Shown: positions 37,139 to 46,087 of the stretch, piece after piece
Layout of the letters: every line of letters starts with the position of its first letter
How positions within the stretch are numbered: the stretch's first letter is position 1
From: Methylobacterium gnaphalii
GTDB lineage: Bacteria; Pseudomonadota; Alphaproteobacteria; Rhizobiales; Beijerinckiaceae
NCBI RefSeq assembly: GCF_007992215.1
Contig: NZ_BJZV01000002.1
Coordinates: 1 to 64,000 of the forward strand
Direction: 5' to 3'
DNA: 64,000 nucleotides
The notes under the pieces: generated by a model
The model's input: only the letters and a program-made list of their open reading frames with translations
The model's database searches: none
What the model was told of the DNA's origin: nothing
Program-made: the position numbers and the translations under genes

Positions 37139-39859
37139 TCACCCCTGATCCGACAGCCGCGTCAGCGCCTCGCGGATTTTCTCCAGGCGGGCTGCTTCGC
37201 TATCGCGGCGCTCGCGCTGCTCTTCGACGACCTCCTCGGGGGCGCGCGCGACGAAATCGGCGTTGCCGAGCTTGGCGTCGAGCTTCTTGATCTCGCCTGC
37301 CGTCTTACCCTCCTCCTTGCGCAGGCGCTCAACCTCCGCAGCGAGATCGACGATGCCCTCCAGTGGCAGAGCCGCAACGGAGCCGCGCACAAGGAGCTGC
37401 ACCGAGTTCTTCGGCGCATCGTTTTCGAAGCGGATCTCCGAGAGGCGAGCGAGGCGTAGCAGAGTGTCCTGCCAAAGCGCGACGCGCTGGCGCACGGTCT
37501 CCTCGACGCCGACGAGGACCAGCGGAATCTGCGCGCCCGCAGGCACGTTGGTCTCGGAACGGGCCGAGCGGATTTCGGCGATGAGGTCGACCACGAAACC
37601 GACCTCGGCTTCGGCAGCGGCATCCGACAAGCCGGCAAGGTCAGGCCAGGAGGCGAGCGTGAGAAGCCCGCGGTCGGCGATCCCCTCCCCCTTGATCGCC
37701 CAGAGTTCCTCCGTGAGGAACGGCATGAACGGGTGCAGCAGCTTCGCGATCTGATCGATCAGGTAGGCGATCGACTTCTGCGTCTCGTCCTTCAGCGCCG
37801 GGTCGACGCTCTCACCCTGAAGCACGGGCTTGGCCAGCTCCAGATACCAGTCACAGAAAATATTCCAGACGAAGCGGTAGGCTGCAGCCGCTGCATCGTT
37901 GAAGCGATAGGCATCGAGCGCCGTTGCCACCTCGGAGACTGCGCGGGCGGCCTCCCCCAGCGCCCAGCGGTTGAGGACGGCCTTCGCCGCCTCCGGCTGG
38001 AAGGCAGGATCGAGGCGGCAGCCGTTCATCTCGGCGAAGCGCGAGGCGTTCCAGAGCTTTGTCGCGAAGTTGCGGTAGCTCTCGACCTGATTGGTCCCGA
38101 GCTTGATGTCGCGGCCCGGCGCGGCCAAAGCGGCGAGCGTGTAGCGGAGTGCGTCGGCGCCGTATTGCTCGATCAGGCCGAGCGGATCGACGACATTGCC
38201 CTTCGATTTCGACATCTTGGCTCCGGTGGCGTCGCGCACCAGGGCATGCAGGTAGACGGTGTCGAATGGTGCCTTGTCGGTGAGGTGCAGGCCCATCATC
38301 ATCATGCGGGCGACCCAGAAGAACAGGATGTCCTTGCCGGTTACCAAGGTATTGGTGGGGTAGTAGCGGGCAAGTTCGGGCGTCGCCTCAGGCCAGCCGA
38401 GGGTAGAGAACGGCCACAGCGCCGACGAGAACCATGTGTCGAGGACGTCCTCGTCGCGGCGCAGGGTCACCGGACCTCCGCGCACCGCCGACGCCTTGGC
38501 CTGCGCCTCTTCCTCGTTCAGCGCGACGTAGATGCTGCCCTCATCATCAAACCAGGCCGGAATCTGGTGGCCCCACCAGAGTTGGCGGGAGATGCACCAG
38601 GGCTCGATGTTGGTGAGCCACTGGAAGAAGACCTTTTCGTTGTTTTCCGGGACAAAGCGGGTCTGCCCGTCGCGCACGGCCTGGAGGGCGCGCTCGGCGA
38701 GCGGCTTCACGTTCACGTACCACTGGTCAGTGAGGTAGGGCTCGATAACCACGCCCGAGCGGTCGCCATGCGGCACCGCGTGGACGTTGGGCTCGATCTT
38801 CAGAAGCAGGCCCTTCTCCTCCATCAGCGCAACCACGCGCTTGCGAGCAACGGCGCGATCGAGACCATGCAGCTCGAGCACCTCGGGCTCAGGCTCGGCA
38901 TCCTGGAAGAAGGCCTCGTTGCCGACGAGCAGCATCTGCCCCTCCTCGTCGAGCACGTTGATGGCGCGCAAACCATGGCGCTTGCCGACCTCGAAGTCGT
39001 TGAAATCGTGGGCCGGGGTGATCTTCACCGCGCCGGTTCCCTTTTCCGGGTCGGAGTAGGTGTCGGCGACGATCGGGATCGCGCGCCGGACCATCGGCAG
39101 CAGCACCTTCTCGCCGATCAAGGCCGTGTAGCGCTCGTCCTCCGGGTGGACCGCGACGGCGGTGTCGCCGAGCATGGTCTCAGGGCGGGTGGTGGCGACG
39201 GTGATGGTCTCGCCGGTGAGTGCGCCGTTATCGTCGACGACCGGATAGTCGAAGTACCAGAGGTTGCCCTTGGTCTCGACCTGCAGGACTTCAAGATCCG
39301 AGATCGCGGTCTGGAACTTCGGGTCCCAGTTCACGAGGCGCTTGTCGCGATAGATCAGGCCCTGCGCGTGCAGATCGACGAAGGTCTTGAGGACAGCCTC
39401 CGACAGGCCCTCGTCCATGGTGAAGCGCTCACGCGACCAGTCGCAGGAGGCGCCAAGGCGCTTCAACTGCCCGACGATCGCGCCGCCGGACTCGGCTTTC
39501 CAGGCCCAGACCTTCTCCAGGAAAGCCTCGCGACCGAGCTCGCGCCGACCAGGCTGCTGGCTCTCCATGAGCTGGCGCTCTACCACCATCTGGGTGGCGA
39601 TGCCGGCATGGTCGGTGCCCGGTTGCCAGAGCACGTCGCGCCCGCGCATGCGCTCGAACCGGCAGAGGATGTCCTGCAGCGTGTTGTTGAGCGCGTGGCC
39701 GATATGCAGTGAGCCGGTCACGTTCGGCGGCGGGATGACGATGCAGTAGGGCTCGGCGCCCGCGCGCTCGGAGCGGCCAGCGCGGAACGCGCCCTCTGCT
39801 TCCCAGGCTGCGCCGACGCGCGCCTCGACTGCGGCGGGATCGAAGGTCTTGTCCATCAT
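37139..39859 (-). CDS. valS: valyl-tRNA synthetase
   Basis: A 906-residue class I synthetase. The HIGH motif is PPPNVTGSLHIGHALNNTLQDIL, and the KMSKS motif is ATGAKMSKSKGNVVDPLG. The editing domain and a C-terminal coiled-coil tRNA-binding arm (VERLRKEEGKTAGEIKKLDAKLGN) are present. A second in-frame Met one codon on (39856) may be the true start. The upstream gene on the same strand is popZ, the arrangement usual in Rhizobiales. Confidence 0.97.
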   Translation of the reverse strand: MMDKTFDPAAVEARVGAAWEAEGAFRAGRSERAGAEPYCIVIPPPNVTGSLHIGHALNNTLQDILCRFERMRGRDVLWQPGTDHAGIATQMVVERQLMESQQPGRRELGREAFLEKVWAWKAESGGAIVGQLKRLGASCDWSRERFTMDEGLSEAVLKTFVDLHAQGLIYRDKRLVNWDPKFQTAISDLEVLQVETKGNLWYFDYPVVDDNGALTGETITVATTRPETMLGDTAVAVHPEDERYTALIGEKVLLPMVRRAIPIVADTYSDPEKGTGAVKITPAHDFNDFEVGKRHGLRAINVLDEEGQMLLVGNEAFFQDAEPEPEVLELHGLDRAVARKRVVALMEEKGLLLKIEPNVHAVPHGDRSGVVIEPYLTDQWYVNVKPLAERALQAVRDGQTRFVPENNEKVFFQWLTNIEPWCISRQLWWGHQIPAWFDDEGSIYVALNEEEAQAKASAVRGGPVTLRRDEDVLDTWFSSALWPFSTLGWPEATPELARYYPTNTLVTGKDILFFWVARMMMMGLHLTDKAPFDTVYLHALVRDATGAKMSKSKGNVVDPLGLIEQYGADALRYTLAALAAPGRDIKLGTNQVESYRNFATKLWNASRFAEMNGCRLDPAFQPEAAKAVLNRWALGEAARAVSEVATALDAYRFNDAAAAAYRFVWNIFCDWYLELAKPVLQGESVDPALKDETQKSIAYLIDQIAKLLHPFMPFLTEELWAIKGEGIADRGLLTLASWPDLAGLSDAAAEAEVGFVVDLIAEIRSARSETNVPAGAQIPLVLVGVEETVRQRVALWQDTLLRLARLSEIRFENDAPKNSVQLLVRGSVAALPLEGIVDLAAEVERLRKEEGKTAGEIKKLDAKLGNADFVARAPEEVVEEQRERRDSEAARLEKIREALTRLSDQG

Positions 39860-39951
39860 GGGGCGGTCGGGCCGATCGTGCGGGCGGTCTTCTTGGAGAA
39901 GCCGCCGCTTTCAACCCTTCGCCGCCCCGGCGTCAACCATTGGGCAGCGTC

Positions 39952-40533
39952 TCAGCGGCCTCTGGCGACCCGCTCGATCTCGGCACGGACCAGCCGCTCG
40001 ACCATCGCCGGCAGGTTCTCGTCGAGCCAAGTCTTGAGCATCGGCCGGAGCATGTCCTTGACGAGGTCTTCCAGCGTCCGCGTGTTGCTCGTCAACATGG
40101 TGTGCGCGAGCATCGTGAAGTGCTGGCTGACGGCGTCGTCTGTATCCTTCGACACCAGACGGTCCACCACCTCGTCCTCGACCGCCGTCTGAAGGCGCTG
40201 CGGCGCGCTCTGCGGGGTGGGGTCGGCCTTCCGCAGAGCGACCGGCTCGGGCTCCAGCTCGGCCGTCGTGAAATCAATGTCTTCGAAGCCGAAATCGACC
40301 TCCGGCGGCTCGAAAGCGACGGGCTCGGGGCGGCGCACGGGCTTGGCGACCTGGGCGAGATCGAGCACGTCATCGGCACGGGGCTTCGTAGCCGGCGGCG
40401 GCTCGGGCGGGGCCTCGTCGGCGGTGTCGTCTGCGATGATGCGGCGGATGGAGGCGAGTATCTCCTCCATCGAGGGCTCGCCGGCGGCGGGCTCCTTCAT
40501 CGTCTCCGGGAACTTGGGGCTTGCAGCACTCAT
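39952..40533 (-). CDS. popZ: PopZ-like polar organising protein (DUF2497)
   Basis: A 193-residue acidic, Pro-rich protein. The N-terminal helix EPSMEEILASIRRIIADD and the C-terminal helical block LEDLVKDMLRPMLKTWLDENLPAMVERLVRAEIERVARG are the two conserved parts of PopZ, which forms condensates at cell poles and tethers ParB-bound origins. The disordered middle, rich in Pro and Glu, fits the family. It lies directly upstream of valS and downstream of tolC, as in other alphaproteobacteria. Confidence 0.92.
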   Translation of the reverse strand: MSAASPKFPETMKEPAAGEPSMEEILASIRRIIADDTADEAPPEPPPATKPRADDVLDLAQVAKPVRRPEPVAFEPPEVDFGFEDIDFTTAELEPEPVALRKADPTPQSAPQRLQTAVEDEVVDRLVSKDTDDAVSQHFTMLAHTMLTSNTRTLEDLVKDMLRPMLKTWLDENLPAMVERLVRAEIERVARGR

Positions 40534-40669
40534 CCTGACGACGACTCACGCGAGGGGGTGCAGAAGAGAATCGGAGAAGATGGTTAACAATTCACTCGGA
40601 GACGCGAGGCCGAACATCCGCATGCGTCGAGAGACAGGGAATCGCTTCCCCGCCCCCGACCCGATCACA

Positions 40670-42064
40670 TCAACGACCGTCCGGCGTCGAGACGCCGTAC
40701 CAGAGGTCCTTGATCTGGTCGTAATGCTCCTTCGGACTGTACGGCGTGACCGGCAGCGAGGTGTAGCGCACCGTGAGACGACCGATGGCCTGCACCACGT
40801 CATAGGAAAAGATGACACGGTCGCGTTGGGCCAGGATCAGGTTCACGCGCGAGCTGAGGAGTTCCTGCTGCGCGTTGAGCACGTCGAGGGTCGTGCGCTG
40901 GCCGACGCGGGCCTCCTCGCGGACACCGTTCAGCGCGACCTCGTTGGCCTGAACCTGCGCCTGAGAGGCTAGAACCTGTGCCTTGGCGGCTTCCAGTCGT
41001 CCCCAGGCCTGCACGATCACGGAGCGCACGCTGTCGCGGTCGCGCTCGGCGATCAGCCGGGCCTGGCCGACCAGTTCCTTGGCCTGGCGGATCTGCGAGT
41101 ACTCGCTGCCGCCCTGGTAAATTGGAATCGACAGGCGACCGACGATGGAGGCAGCGGCGAAATTGTCGCCGGGAAACTGCGAATCGTACCGTTGCTGCAC
41201 CGAGCCCTGGATTGCGGCTGTCGGCGACAACTGGCTCTCGGCGACCTTCACCTGCAGCTCCGCAGCATCGACCGCATGCAGCGATGCTAGGATCTGCGGG
41301 TGCTCACGCAGGCCAATATCGATGGCCTCCTGAAGGCTTCTGGGCACGAAGCGGTCGAGCGGACGGCCCGGTGCGAGCTGTCGCGGCTCGACGCCGATGT
41401 TCTGACGATAGATGCCGATGGCCGACCGCAGCTGCGACTCGGCGCCGCTCACGCTGGAGCGGGCTCCCGACAGGCGCGCCTCGGCCTGAGCGACGTCGGT
41501 GCGAGTGACCTCGCCCACGTTGAAGCGGTCGCGGGTCTGCCGGAGTTGCTCCTCGAGCACCTCGACGTTGTTGCGCTGAAGCTCGAGATTAGCGGTCGCG
41601 CTGAGGACCTGCATGTAGGCCTGCGCGGCATTGAACAGCGTCGTCATCTCCGTGAGGCGGATGCCCTCGCGGTTCGACAGCACGTTCGATTCGGCCTGAC
41701 GGGTTTGGCTGTCGGTGCGAAATCCGTTGAAGAGCGTCTGATTGATGGTCAGGCCGGCGCCGCCCGGACGCGTCGTCTGGTCGAGCCGCTGGCCGGAGAC
41801 CTGGCCCTGAGTCCGAGTGAGGCCGATATCGGCATCGATGGACACGGTCGGCCGATAGCCGGCCTGCGCTTGGCTCACGGTCTCGTCGACCGAGCGCAGC
41901 CGTGCTCGCTCCGAATTCAGCGCGGGATTCGCGGCATAGGCCCGCGACAGCGCGCTTTCCAGGGTTTCGGCCCCAGCCGGTCCGACGGTCGCGAGCGCCA
42001 AGACAGCGGCGCTCGACAACCGACGCGCCAACCGCGCCGCAGGTGTCCGTACACTCACGCTCAT
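40670..42064 (-). CDS. tolC: TolC family outer-membrane protein
   Basis: A 464-residue type I secretion or efflux outer-membrane factor with a signal peptide (SSAAVLALATVGPAGA) and two TolC repeats, each starting with ESALSRAYAANPALNSERARLRS-like helices. The LNAQQELLSSRVNLILAQRDRVIFSYDVVQAIGRLT segment closes the second repeat. It may serve as exit duct for the RND pump near 6 kb, but that is inference. It is part of the conserved pcm-tolC-popZ-valS series. Confidence 0.92.
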   Translation of the reverse strand: MSVSVRTPAARLARRLSSAAVLALATVGPAGAETLESALSRAYAANPALNSERARLRSVDETVSQAQAGYRPTVSIDADIGLTRTQGQVSGQRLDQTTRPGGAGLTINQTLFNGFRTDSQTRQAESNVLSNREGIRLTEMTTLFNAAQAYMQVLSATANLELQRNNVEVLEEQLRQTRDRFNVGEVTRTDVAQAEARLSGARSSVSGAESQLRSAIGIYRQNIGVEPRQLAPGRPLDRFVPRSLQEAIDIGLREHPQILASLHAVDAAELQVKVAESQLSPTAAIQGSVQQRYDSQFPGDNFAAASIVGRLSIPIYQGGSEYSQIRQAKELVGQARLIAERDRDSVRSVIVQAWGRLEAAKAQVLASQAQVQANEVALNGVREEARVGQRTTLDVLNAQQELLSSRVNLILAQRDRVIFSYDVVQAIGRLTVRYTSLPVTPYSPKEHYDQIKDLWYGVSTPDGR

Positions 42065-42260
42065 CAGCCCTTGCGGTTTCTGAAAGTACCGGCAGTCGCC
42101 ACTGAAATTGCGACTTCAATGCGTTGCCGGCTTGCCCGCCTCAGTGCGAGCTTAGCCGATCAGCAATGCCGTGGGCCATATGGTGAAGGCTTCCCGCCGG
42201 CGATTGCGCGACGGTGGCGCATAAAGGCGACACTCGCTCAACCTGCGCTGCGGTCGCCAC

Positions 42261-42914
42261 TCAGAACGCGAAACCGTGCGCGACGGCAAAATCCGCCAGG
42301 GCCGGCAGGTTGGCGTCGAAGAGCGGGCGTGCCCCGAAGGCATCGCCGGCCCGCACGAAAAGTGTGGCCTTCGCGCCACGATCCTCGCCGAGCACGCACA
42401 CCAAGCGCCCGTCATCGCGCAGTTGGTCGAGTAGCGCCTGCGGCCGTGTCTCGACTCGGCCCTGAACGAGGATCGCGTCGTAAGGTCCTTGCGCCGCAGC
42501 CCCCTCTCCGAGTGGACCGGTGATCACCTCGGCTGTCGCCCCGAGGCGCTCACGCGCGACCTGCGCAAGATCCGCGTCGGACTCGAGAGCCACGGCGCGT
42601 GCCTTGAGTTCAGTGAGCAGCGCGGTGCCGTAGCCGTAGCCCGCAGCCACGTCGAGTACGCGCATACCGGGCCGGATCTTGAGCGCCTGGATCATGCGGG
42701 CGAGCACCATCGGCGCCGGCATCGCCCGTGAGGACGCCTCACTGCCTGACAGCCGCAGGGTGCGGTCGATATAGGCGAAGTCCTCCGTTCCCGGCTGCAC
42801 GAAGCGCTCACGGGGCACGGTGGCGAAGGCTTCGAGCACCGCGACGTCGTTCACGTCGAAGGTGCGCAGCTGGCAATCGACCATGAGCTGCCGAGCCTGA
42901 GCGTAATCGAGCAT
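42261..42914 (-). CDS. pcm: protein-L-isoaspartate O-methyltransferase family
   Basis: About 217 residues from ATG 42914. The SAM-binding motif is MRVLDVAAGYGYGTALLTEL, with the preceding MPAPMVLARMIQALKIRPG typical of PCMT. The branch beside tolC in alphaproteobacteria is divergent: the classical motif T-I-S-x-P is reduced to RAMPAPMV here, so repair activity on isoaspartate is not certain. The frame upstream to 43076 has shadow composition. Confidence 0.85.
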   Translation of the reverse strand: MLDYAQARQLMVDCQLRTFDVNDVAVLEAFATVPRERFVQPGTEDFAYIDRTLRLSGSEASSRAMPAPMVLARMIQALKIRPGMRVLDVAAGYGYGTALLTELKARAVALESDADLAQVARERLGATAEVITGPLGEGAAAQGPYDAILVQGRVETRPQALLDQLRDDGRLVCVLGEDRGAKATLFVRAGDAFGARPLFDANLPALADFAVAHGFAF

Positions 42915-43201
42915 GGAGGCTGCAACCCTTCGGAAGGCGCCGGTGCAGGCCTCAAGCGACCCCCGTGGTCGCTCGCCGCTCCGGCGCGCCGGGTTGTCGT
43001 GGATCGGTTCCGAAAAGGCAAGATTTTCGCGCGTCTCGCAGGCAGCCGAACTGTGGGCGCGTGGGAATGCGATCACAGGGTGGTCGGGATGGGCGGACTA
43101 TGGCGCAGGGTTGCGCCGGATGCTGTCCCGGGGCGAGATCAGAGGAAGGCGTACGCCGTCCTCGATGCAATCCCGTTGAGCCAATATAGCTGGAAGAAAA
43201 A

Positions 43202-43275
43202 TGGAGGCCTCGCCCGGAATCGAACCGGGGTGCAAGGATTTGCAGTCCTCTGCGTAACCACTCCGCCACGAGGCC
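43202..43275 (-). tRNA. tRNA-Cys (anticodon GCA)
   Basis: Minus-strand 74-nt cloverleaf. The acceptor GGCCTCG pairs with CGAGGCC, followed by discriminator T and an encoded CCA. The anticodon loop CTGCAAA gives GCA, and the T-loop is GGTTCGATTCC. It stands alone downstream of the pcm-side chromosomal block. Confidence 0.95.
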
Positions 43276-43537
43276 GTCCCGTTGGCCGCACCGGGGTGCA
43301 GCCGTCGCCTCCGACCGGGCGGCCGATCGGGGAGGACGGGTCTCTAGCAGAGCCGCAGGCCGATCGGCAACGGGAATTCCGGGCCCATGCCGATGGTTTC
43401 GTCGTCCCCCAACCTCCGCATGGAGCCGACTCTGCATACCGGCCACATCCCGCACGATCGTAGCGCTAAGACCACTTGCGTTGTTCGCCGGCGATGGGCT
43501 AAGGACCGCGCCGTGATCGCGAAAGCGGCACCGGTGA

Positions 43538-43613
43538 TCCCCGATAGCTCAGTTGGTAGAGCAGGCGACTGTTAATCGCCTTGTCGCAGGTTCGAGTCCT
43601 GCTCGGGGAGCCA
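43538..43613 (+). tRNA. tRNA-Asn (anticodon GTT), integration site
   Basis: A 76-nt tRNA starting TCCCCGATAGCTCAGTTGG, with anticodon loop CTGTTAA (GTT), T-arm GGTTCGAGTCC, discriminator G and an encoded CCA. The last 15 nt (43599-43613) are repeated at 61752-61766, which marks this gene as the attachment site of the element that follows. The tRNA itself is intact. Confidence 0.96.
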
Positions 43614-44733
43614 TCCTTTTTCCAACCATCTGCAAACGTTGGTTTTTTCGCGCTCGCCCCCGCACCGGGTCGGCAGGTGCGGGAATAGCGTCTCGCTCGG
43701 CCATGCGATTTGCGAGGTTCTCGGCGATCTTCGCGCGGTTCGCTCCGCGCACGTAAGTCGCGCTTTCTCGCGAACCGTCGGCCCATCCGAACCACGCATT
43801 GAGTTCGGCCTCTGTCGCGCCGTTCTCGGCCGCCCGTCGAGCGCCGGCCTTGCGAAGGCCGTGGGCCCTTCCCGGCACCTTGGCGCTGACACACGCGTCT
43901 CGGAACCAGTTGCCGAAGCTTTCCTTCGTCATCGGCCGGCCGCGCTCGCCCGTGATGAAAGAGAGATCCCCAATCGGCGCCGCGGCAATCGATTTTGCGA
44001 GCGGCAGCAGGATCCGGATCGTTACTTCCTGCTGTGTCTTCTCGGTCACGATCCGGATCTTGCCGTCCCGGACGTGCTGCCGGCCGAGGCGAGCTGCGTC
44101 ACCCCGGCGCAGTCCTGTATAAAGCAGGATGTCGAGCGCGAGCCGTTCGCGCGTGCCGAGATCCCAGCGCCGCTCGAACTTCGCGACCTCCTCCTCCGAC
44201 CACGTGTGGAAGCCGTTCCGGTCGTTTGCGCCCGCCATCAGCTTCACGCCGCGGGTCGGATCCGCGCCGATGAACTCTCGATCGACCGCCCAGCCGAACA
44301 GCCCCCGCATCGTTTTCAGCCAGTTGTTGGCGCCGTGCGGCTTGGCCTTCCGGCGATCCATGCCTTCCTGGATCGATCGCCGATTGATCGCGTCGAGCCG
44401 CTCGTGTCCGGCGACGTCAATCATGGCCTTGAGCAGGCCGTGGCGCTGAGCGCGCGTCGCGGCCGACAGATCCTCGCTCCACTCCCGACTCTTCGTATAG
44501 GCGTCGACGACCCAGGCGACGGTGCCGGCAGCCACGCCCTTCGTTGTCGCCGAGTTCGGCGCCCGTCCCTTCAAGGCGTCTTCATAGGCCTGCCAAAACG
44601 CCTTCGTCCCGTATGGATCCCGCAACCGAATGCGAGGCCCGGTACCGCGACGGACGTACCAGACGGTCGATCCGTGGCGCGTGGTCTCTTTCTGTAGGTG
44701 GGGCGGACGACGACGCGGCATGTCGTCGGTCAC
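43549..44733 (-). CDS. int: tyrosine recombinase (phage integrase)
   Basis: A 394-residue integrase. The catalytic core shows LALDILLYTGLRRGDAARLGRQHV (first Arg), the HGLRKAGARRAAENG box (His-x-x-Arg) and a tyrosine in WADGSRESATYVRGANRAKIAENL. The N-terminal arm-binding and core-binding domains precede it. GTG 44733 overlaps the upstream stop (GTGA). The last 21 codons (MAPRAGLEPATRRLTVACSTN) read through the att core into the antisense strand of tRNA-Asn, so the C-terminus depends on integration state. Confidence 0.93.
   Translation of the reverse strand: MTDDMPRRRPPHLQKETTRHGSTVWYVRRGTGPRIRLRDPYGTKAFWQAYEDALKGRAPNSATTKGVAAGTVAWVVDAYTKSREWSEDLSAATRAQRHGLLKAMIDVAGHERLDAINRRSIQEGMDRRKAKPHGANNWLKTMRGLFGWAVDREFIGADPTRGVKLMAGANDRNGFHTWSEEEVAKFERRWDLGTRERLALDILLYTGLRRGDAARLGRQHVRDGKIRIVTEKTQQEVTIRILLPLAKSIAAAPIGDLSFITGERGRPMTKESFGNWFRDACVSAKVPGRAHGLRKAGARRAAENGATEAELNAWFGWADGSRESATYVRGANRAKIAENLANRMAERDAIPAPADPVRGRARKNQRLQMVGKRMAPRAGLEPATRRLTVACSTN
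43599..43613 (+). other. attL core (15-bp direct repeat)
   Basis: CTGCTCGGGGAGCCA, the 3' end of tRNA-Asn including CCA. An identical copy is at 61752-61766. The bases flanking the two copies differ, apart from a similar T/C-rich stretch (ATCCTT) on the right. Confidence 0.88.
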
Positions 44734-44927
44734 AGGACCACTACCCTGCCCTTGTCGGCAAGCTGGCTGGCGACCGATTCTCCCGTTGTTTCGACCGCCA
44801 CGCCGTCGGCTCGCACGATGACGCGCAGCACCGGCAGGCCTTCCGCCTTCACAGCGCGGATTGCTCGAGCAATGTCGGCCTGGGTGACGCTGGCGGCTCT
44901 ACGCGGCACGGGCCCCTCGCCGCACAC
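44730..44927 (-). CDS. small protein upstream of integrase
   Basis: A 65-residue frame. The core VTQADIARAIRAVKAEGLPVLRVIVRADGVAVE resembles a small family often found just upstream of integrases in Rhizobiales elements (helical start, then a beta hairpin). It overlaps the next gene by 4 bp and the preceding gene's end by 29 bp. It might be an excisionase or recombination directionality factor, but no HTH is evident. The start (GTG 44927 or GTG 44909) is uncertain. Confidence 0.65.
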   Translation of the reverse strand: MCGEGPVPRRAASVTQADIARAIRAVKAEGLPVLRVIVRADGVAVETTGESVASQLADKGRVVVL

Positions 44928-45285
44928 CGTCCATGAAGACCAGCCAGGGCAGATCCGGCCAGCGGGCGCCGATCGGCTCCAGCGCAGCGATCAGCTCGTC
45001 GAGGCGGCCGAGGCCAGACACAGCCGCGGCGACGTCGTCGAGCATCTCCGCGCGCGTCGCCGGCGCGAGACGGGCAACGGCGTGCTCGGCGTTCTCGGCT
45101 CGGATCTCGGCCAGCCGCCCATCCACACACTCGGCCGCGATCTGCAGGCCGCGCTCGATCTCCTCGGCCGTGGCGGCTGGCCAGTGCTCATCGAGGGCGG
45201 CGCGCAGGTCGAAGCCCGGCACGCTCGCCGCGTGAGACTCAGTCAGAAAGCGGGCGATCGCCGGCGCGTGGTCGGCCGGGATCAT
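44899..45285 (-). CDS. hypothetical protein of the element
   Basis: A 128-residue acidic, largely helical protein (FDLRAALDEHWPAATAEEIERGLQIAAECVDGRLAEI) without a recognised domain. Its ATG overlaps the stop of the preceding gene by 4 bp, placing it in the minus-strand int operon. Function unknown. Confidence 0.65.
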   Translation of the reverse strand: MIPADHAPAIARFLTESHAASVPGFDLRAALDEHWPAATAEEIERGLQIAAECVDGRLAEIRAENAEHAVARLAPATRAEMLDDVAAAVSGLGRLDELIAALEPIGARWPDLPWLVFMDGVRRGARAA

Positions 45286-46010
45286 ATGAGACCTCCGAGG
45301 GCCAGGATGTCACGGATCAGTCCTTTGTAGAGGAGCCGATCGACCTCGAACTCAGAGTCGATGTCTCGCTTGGCGAACCGCGCCTTGACCAGGATGCCGT
45401 CTAGGGTGCGGGCCGTGGCCCGCTCGATCGCGAATTCGACGTCGCTCAGATCCTGCGCGGCACGGCTGCAGGCCTCTTCAGCCTCGGCCAGACCGCTCGT
45501 CTTCTCGGCTAGGGCACACTCTCCCTTCCATCGATCGTAGGCGGAAACGATCTCATCCGCCCGGGCCTGCGCTTCGGGCCATGGAACGCGCTCCTCGACC
45601 GTATGACCGCCAGCCGGAAGCCGATCTGCAGGCGTGGCGGGGCGCCTCTGCCAGCACCAATGCTCTCGACGGAGACCTCTCCATTCCGCGTTGGCGTCCT
45701 CGACGATATACATGCGGCGGCCGTCGGGGCGCTCGATCGAATAGCCCTCAATCTTGAGAGCATGGTCCCCGTCAGCGACGAAGATCTCGGCTGGCGGTTC
45801 TGGGCAGACCGAGTGAAGTTCGGAAGCATGCCGACAAGCCGCGCGATAGGCAGCCTCCGCAGCCGCGAAGCGCTCGCCGAGCACCAGGAGCTCGGCGTCC
45901 GGATGCGGTTCGGTTTGGCCCGCGACCATGCGGGCGATCGCAGCGTCGGTCTTATTGTACTGTAGACGACGAGGTGCGCGCGAGATGGCGCGGACGGCTG
46001 ATGCAGACAT
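45282..46010 (-). CDS. hypothetical protein, first gene of int operon
   Basis: A 242-residue protein with a basic N-terminus (RAISRAPRRLQYNKTDAAIARM), a central short beta-rich part (ALKIEGYSIERPDGRRMYIVED) and a helical C-terminal half with coiled-coil character (LAEAEEACSRAAQDLSDVEFAIERA). No family is recognised. Two repressor-type dyads lie just upstream (46042-46054 and 46075-46087), so the int operon is probably under the same control as the repressor. Confidence 0.68.
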   Translation of the reverse strand: MSASAVRAISRAPRRLQYNKTDAAIARMVAGQTEPHPDAELLVLGERFAAAEAAYRAACRHASELHSVCPEPPAEIFVADGDHALKIEGYSIERPDGRRMYIVEDANAEWRGLRREHWCWQRRPATPADRLPAGGHTVEERVPWPEAQARADEIVSAYDRWKGECALAEKTSGLAEAEEACSRAAQDLSDVEFAIERATARTLDGILVKARFAKRDIDSEFEVDRLLYKGLIRDILALGGLI

Positions 46011-46041
46011 GATCGAGCTCCACCACTTGGAAGCTCAACAT

Positions 46042-46087
46042 AGCCATATTGGCTTTGTTCCTGTCAACCAAGAAAGCCATATCGGCT
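46042..46087. promoter_or_regulatory. two operator dyads AGCCA-N3-TGGCT
   Basis: AGCCATATTGGCT at 46042-46054 and AGCCATATCGGCT at 46075-46087, between the repressor's 3' end and the int operon. They match dyads found on the other side of the repressor gene, which points to the element's repressor as the binder. Confidence 0.65.

Noticed and set aside
37733..39712. 659-residue plus-strand frame opposite valS
   Set aside because: Antisense shadow of valyl-tRNA synthetase with no recognisable motif.
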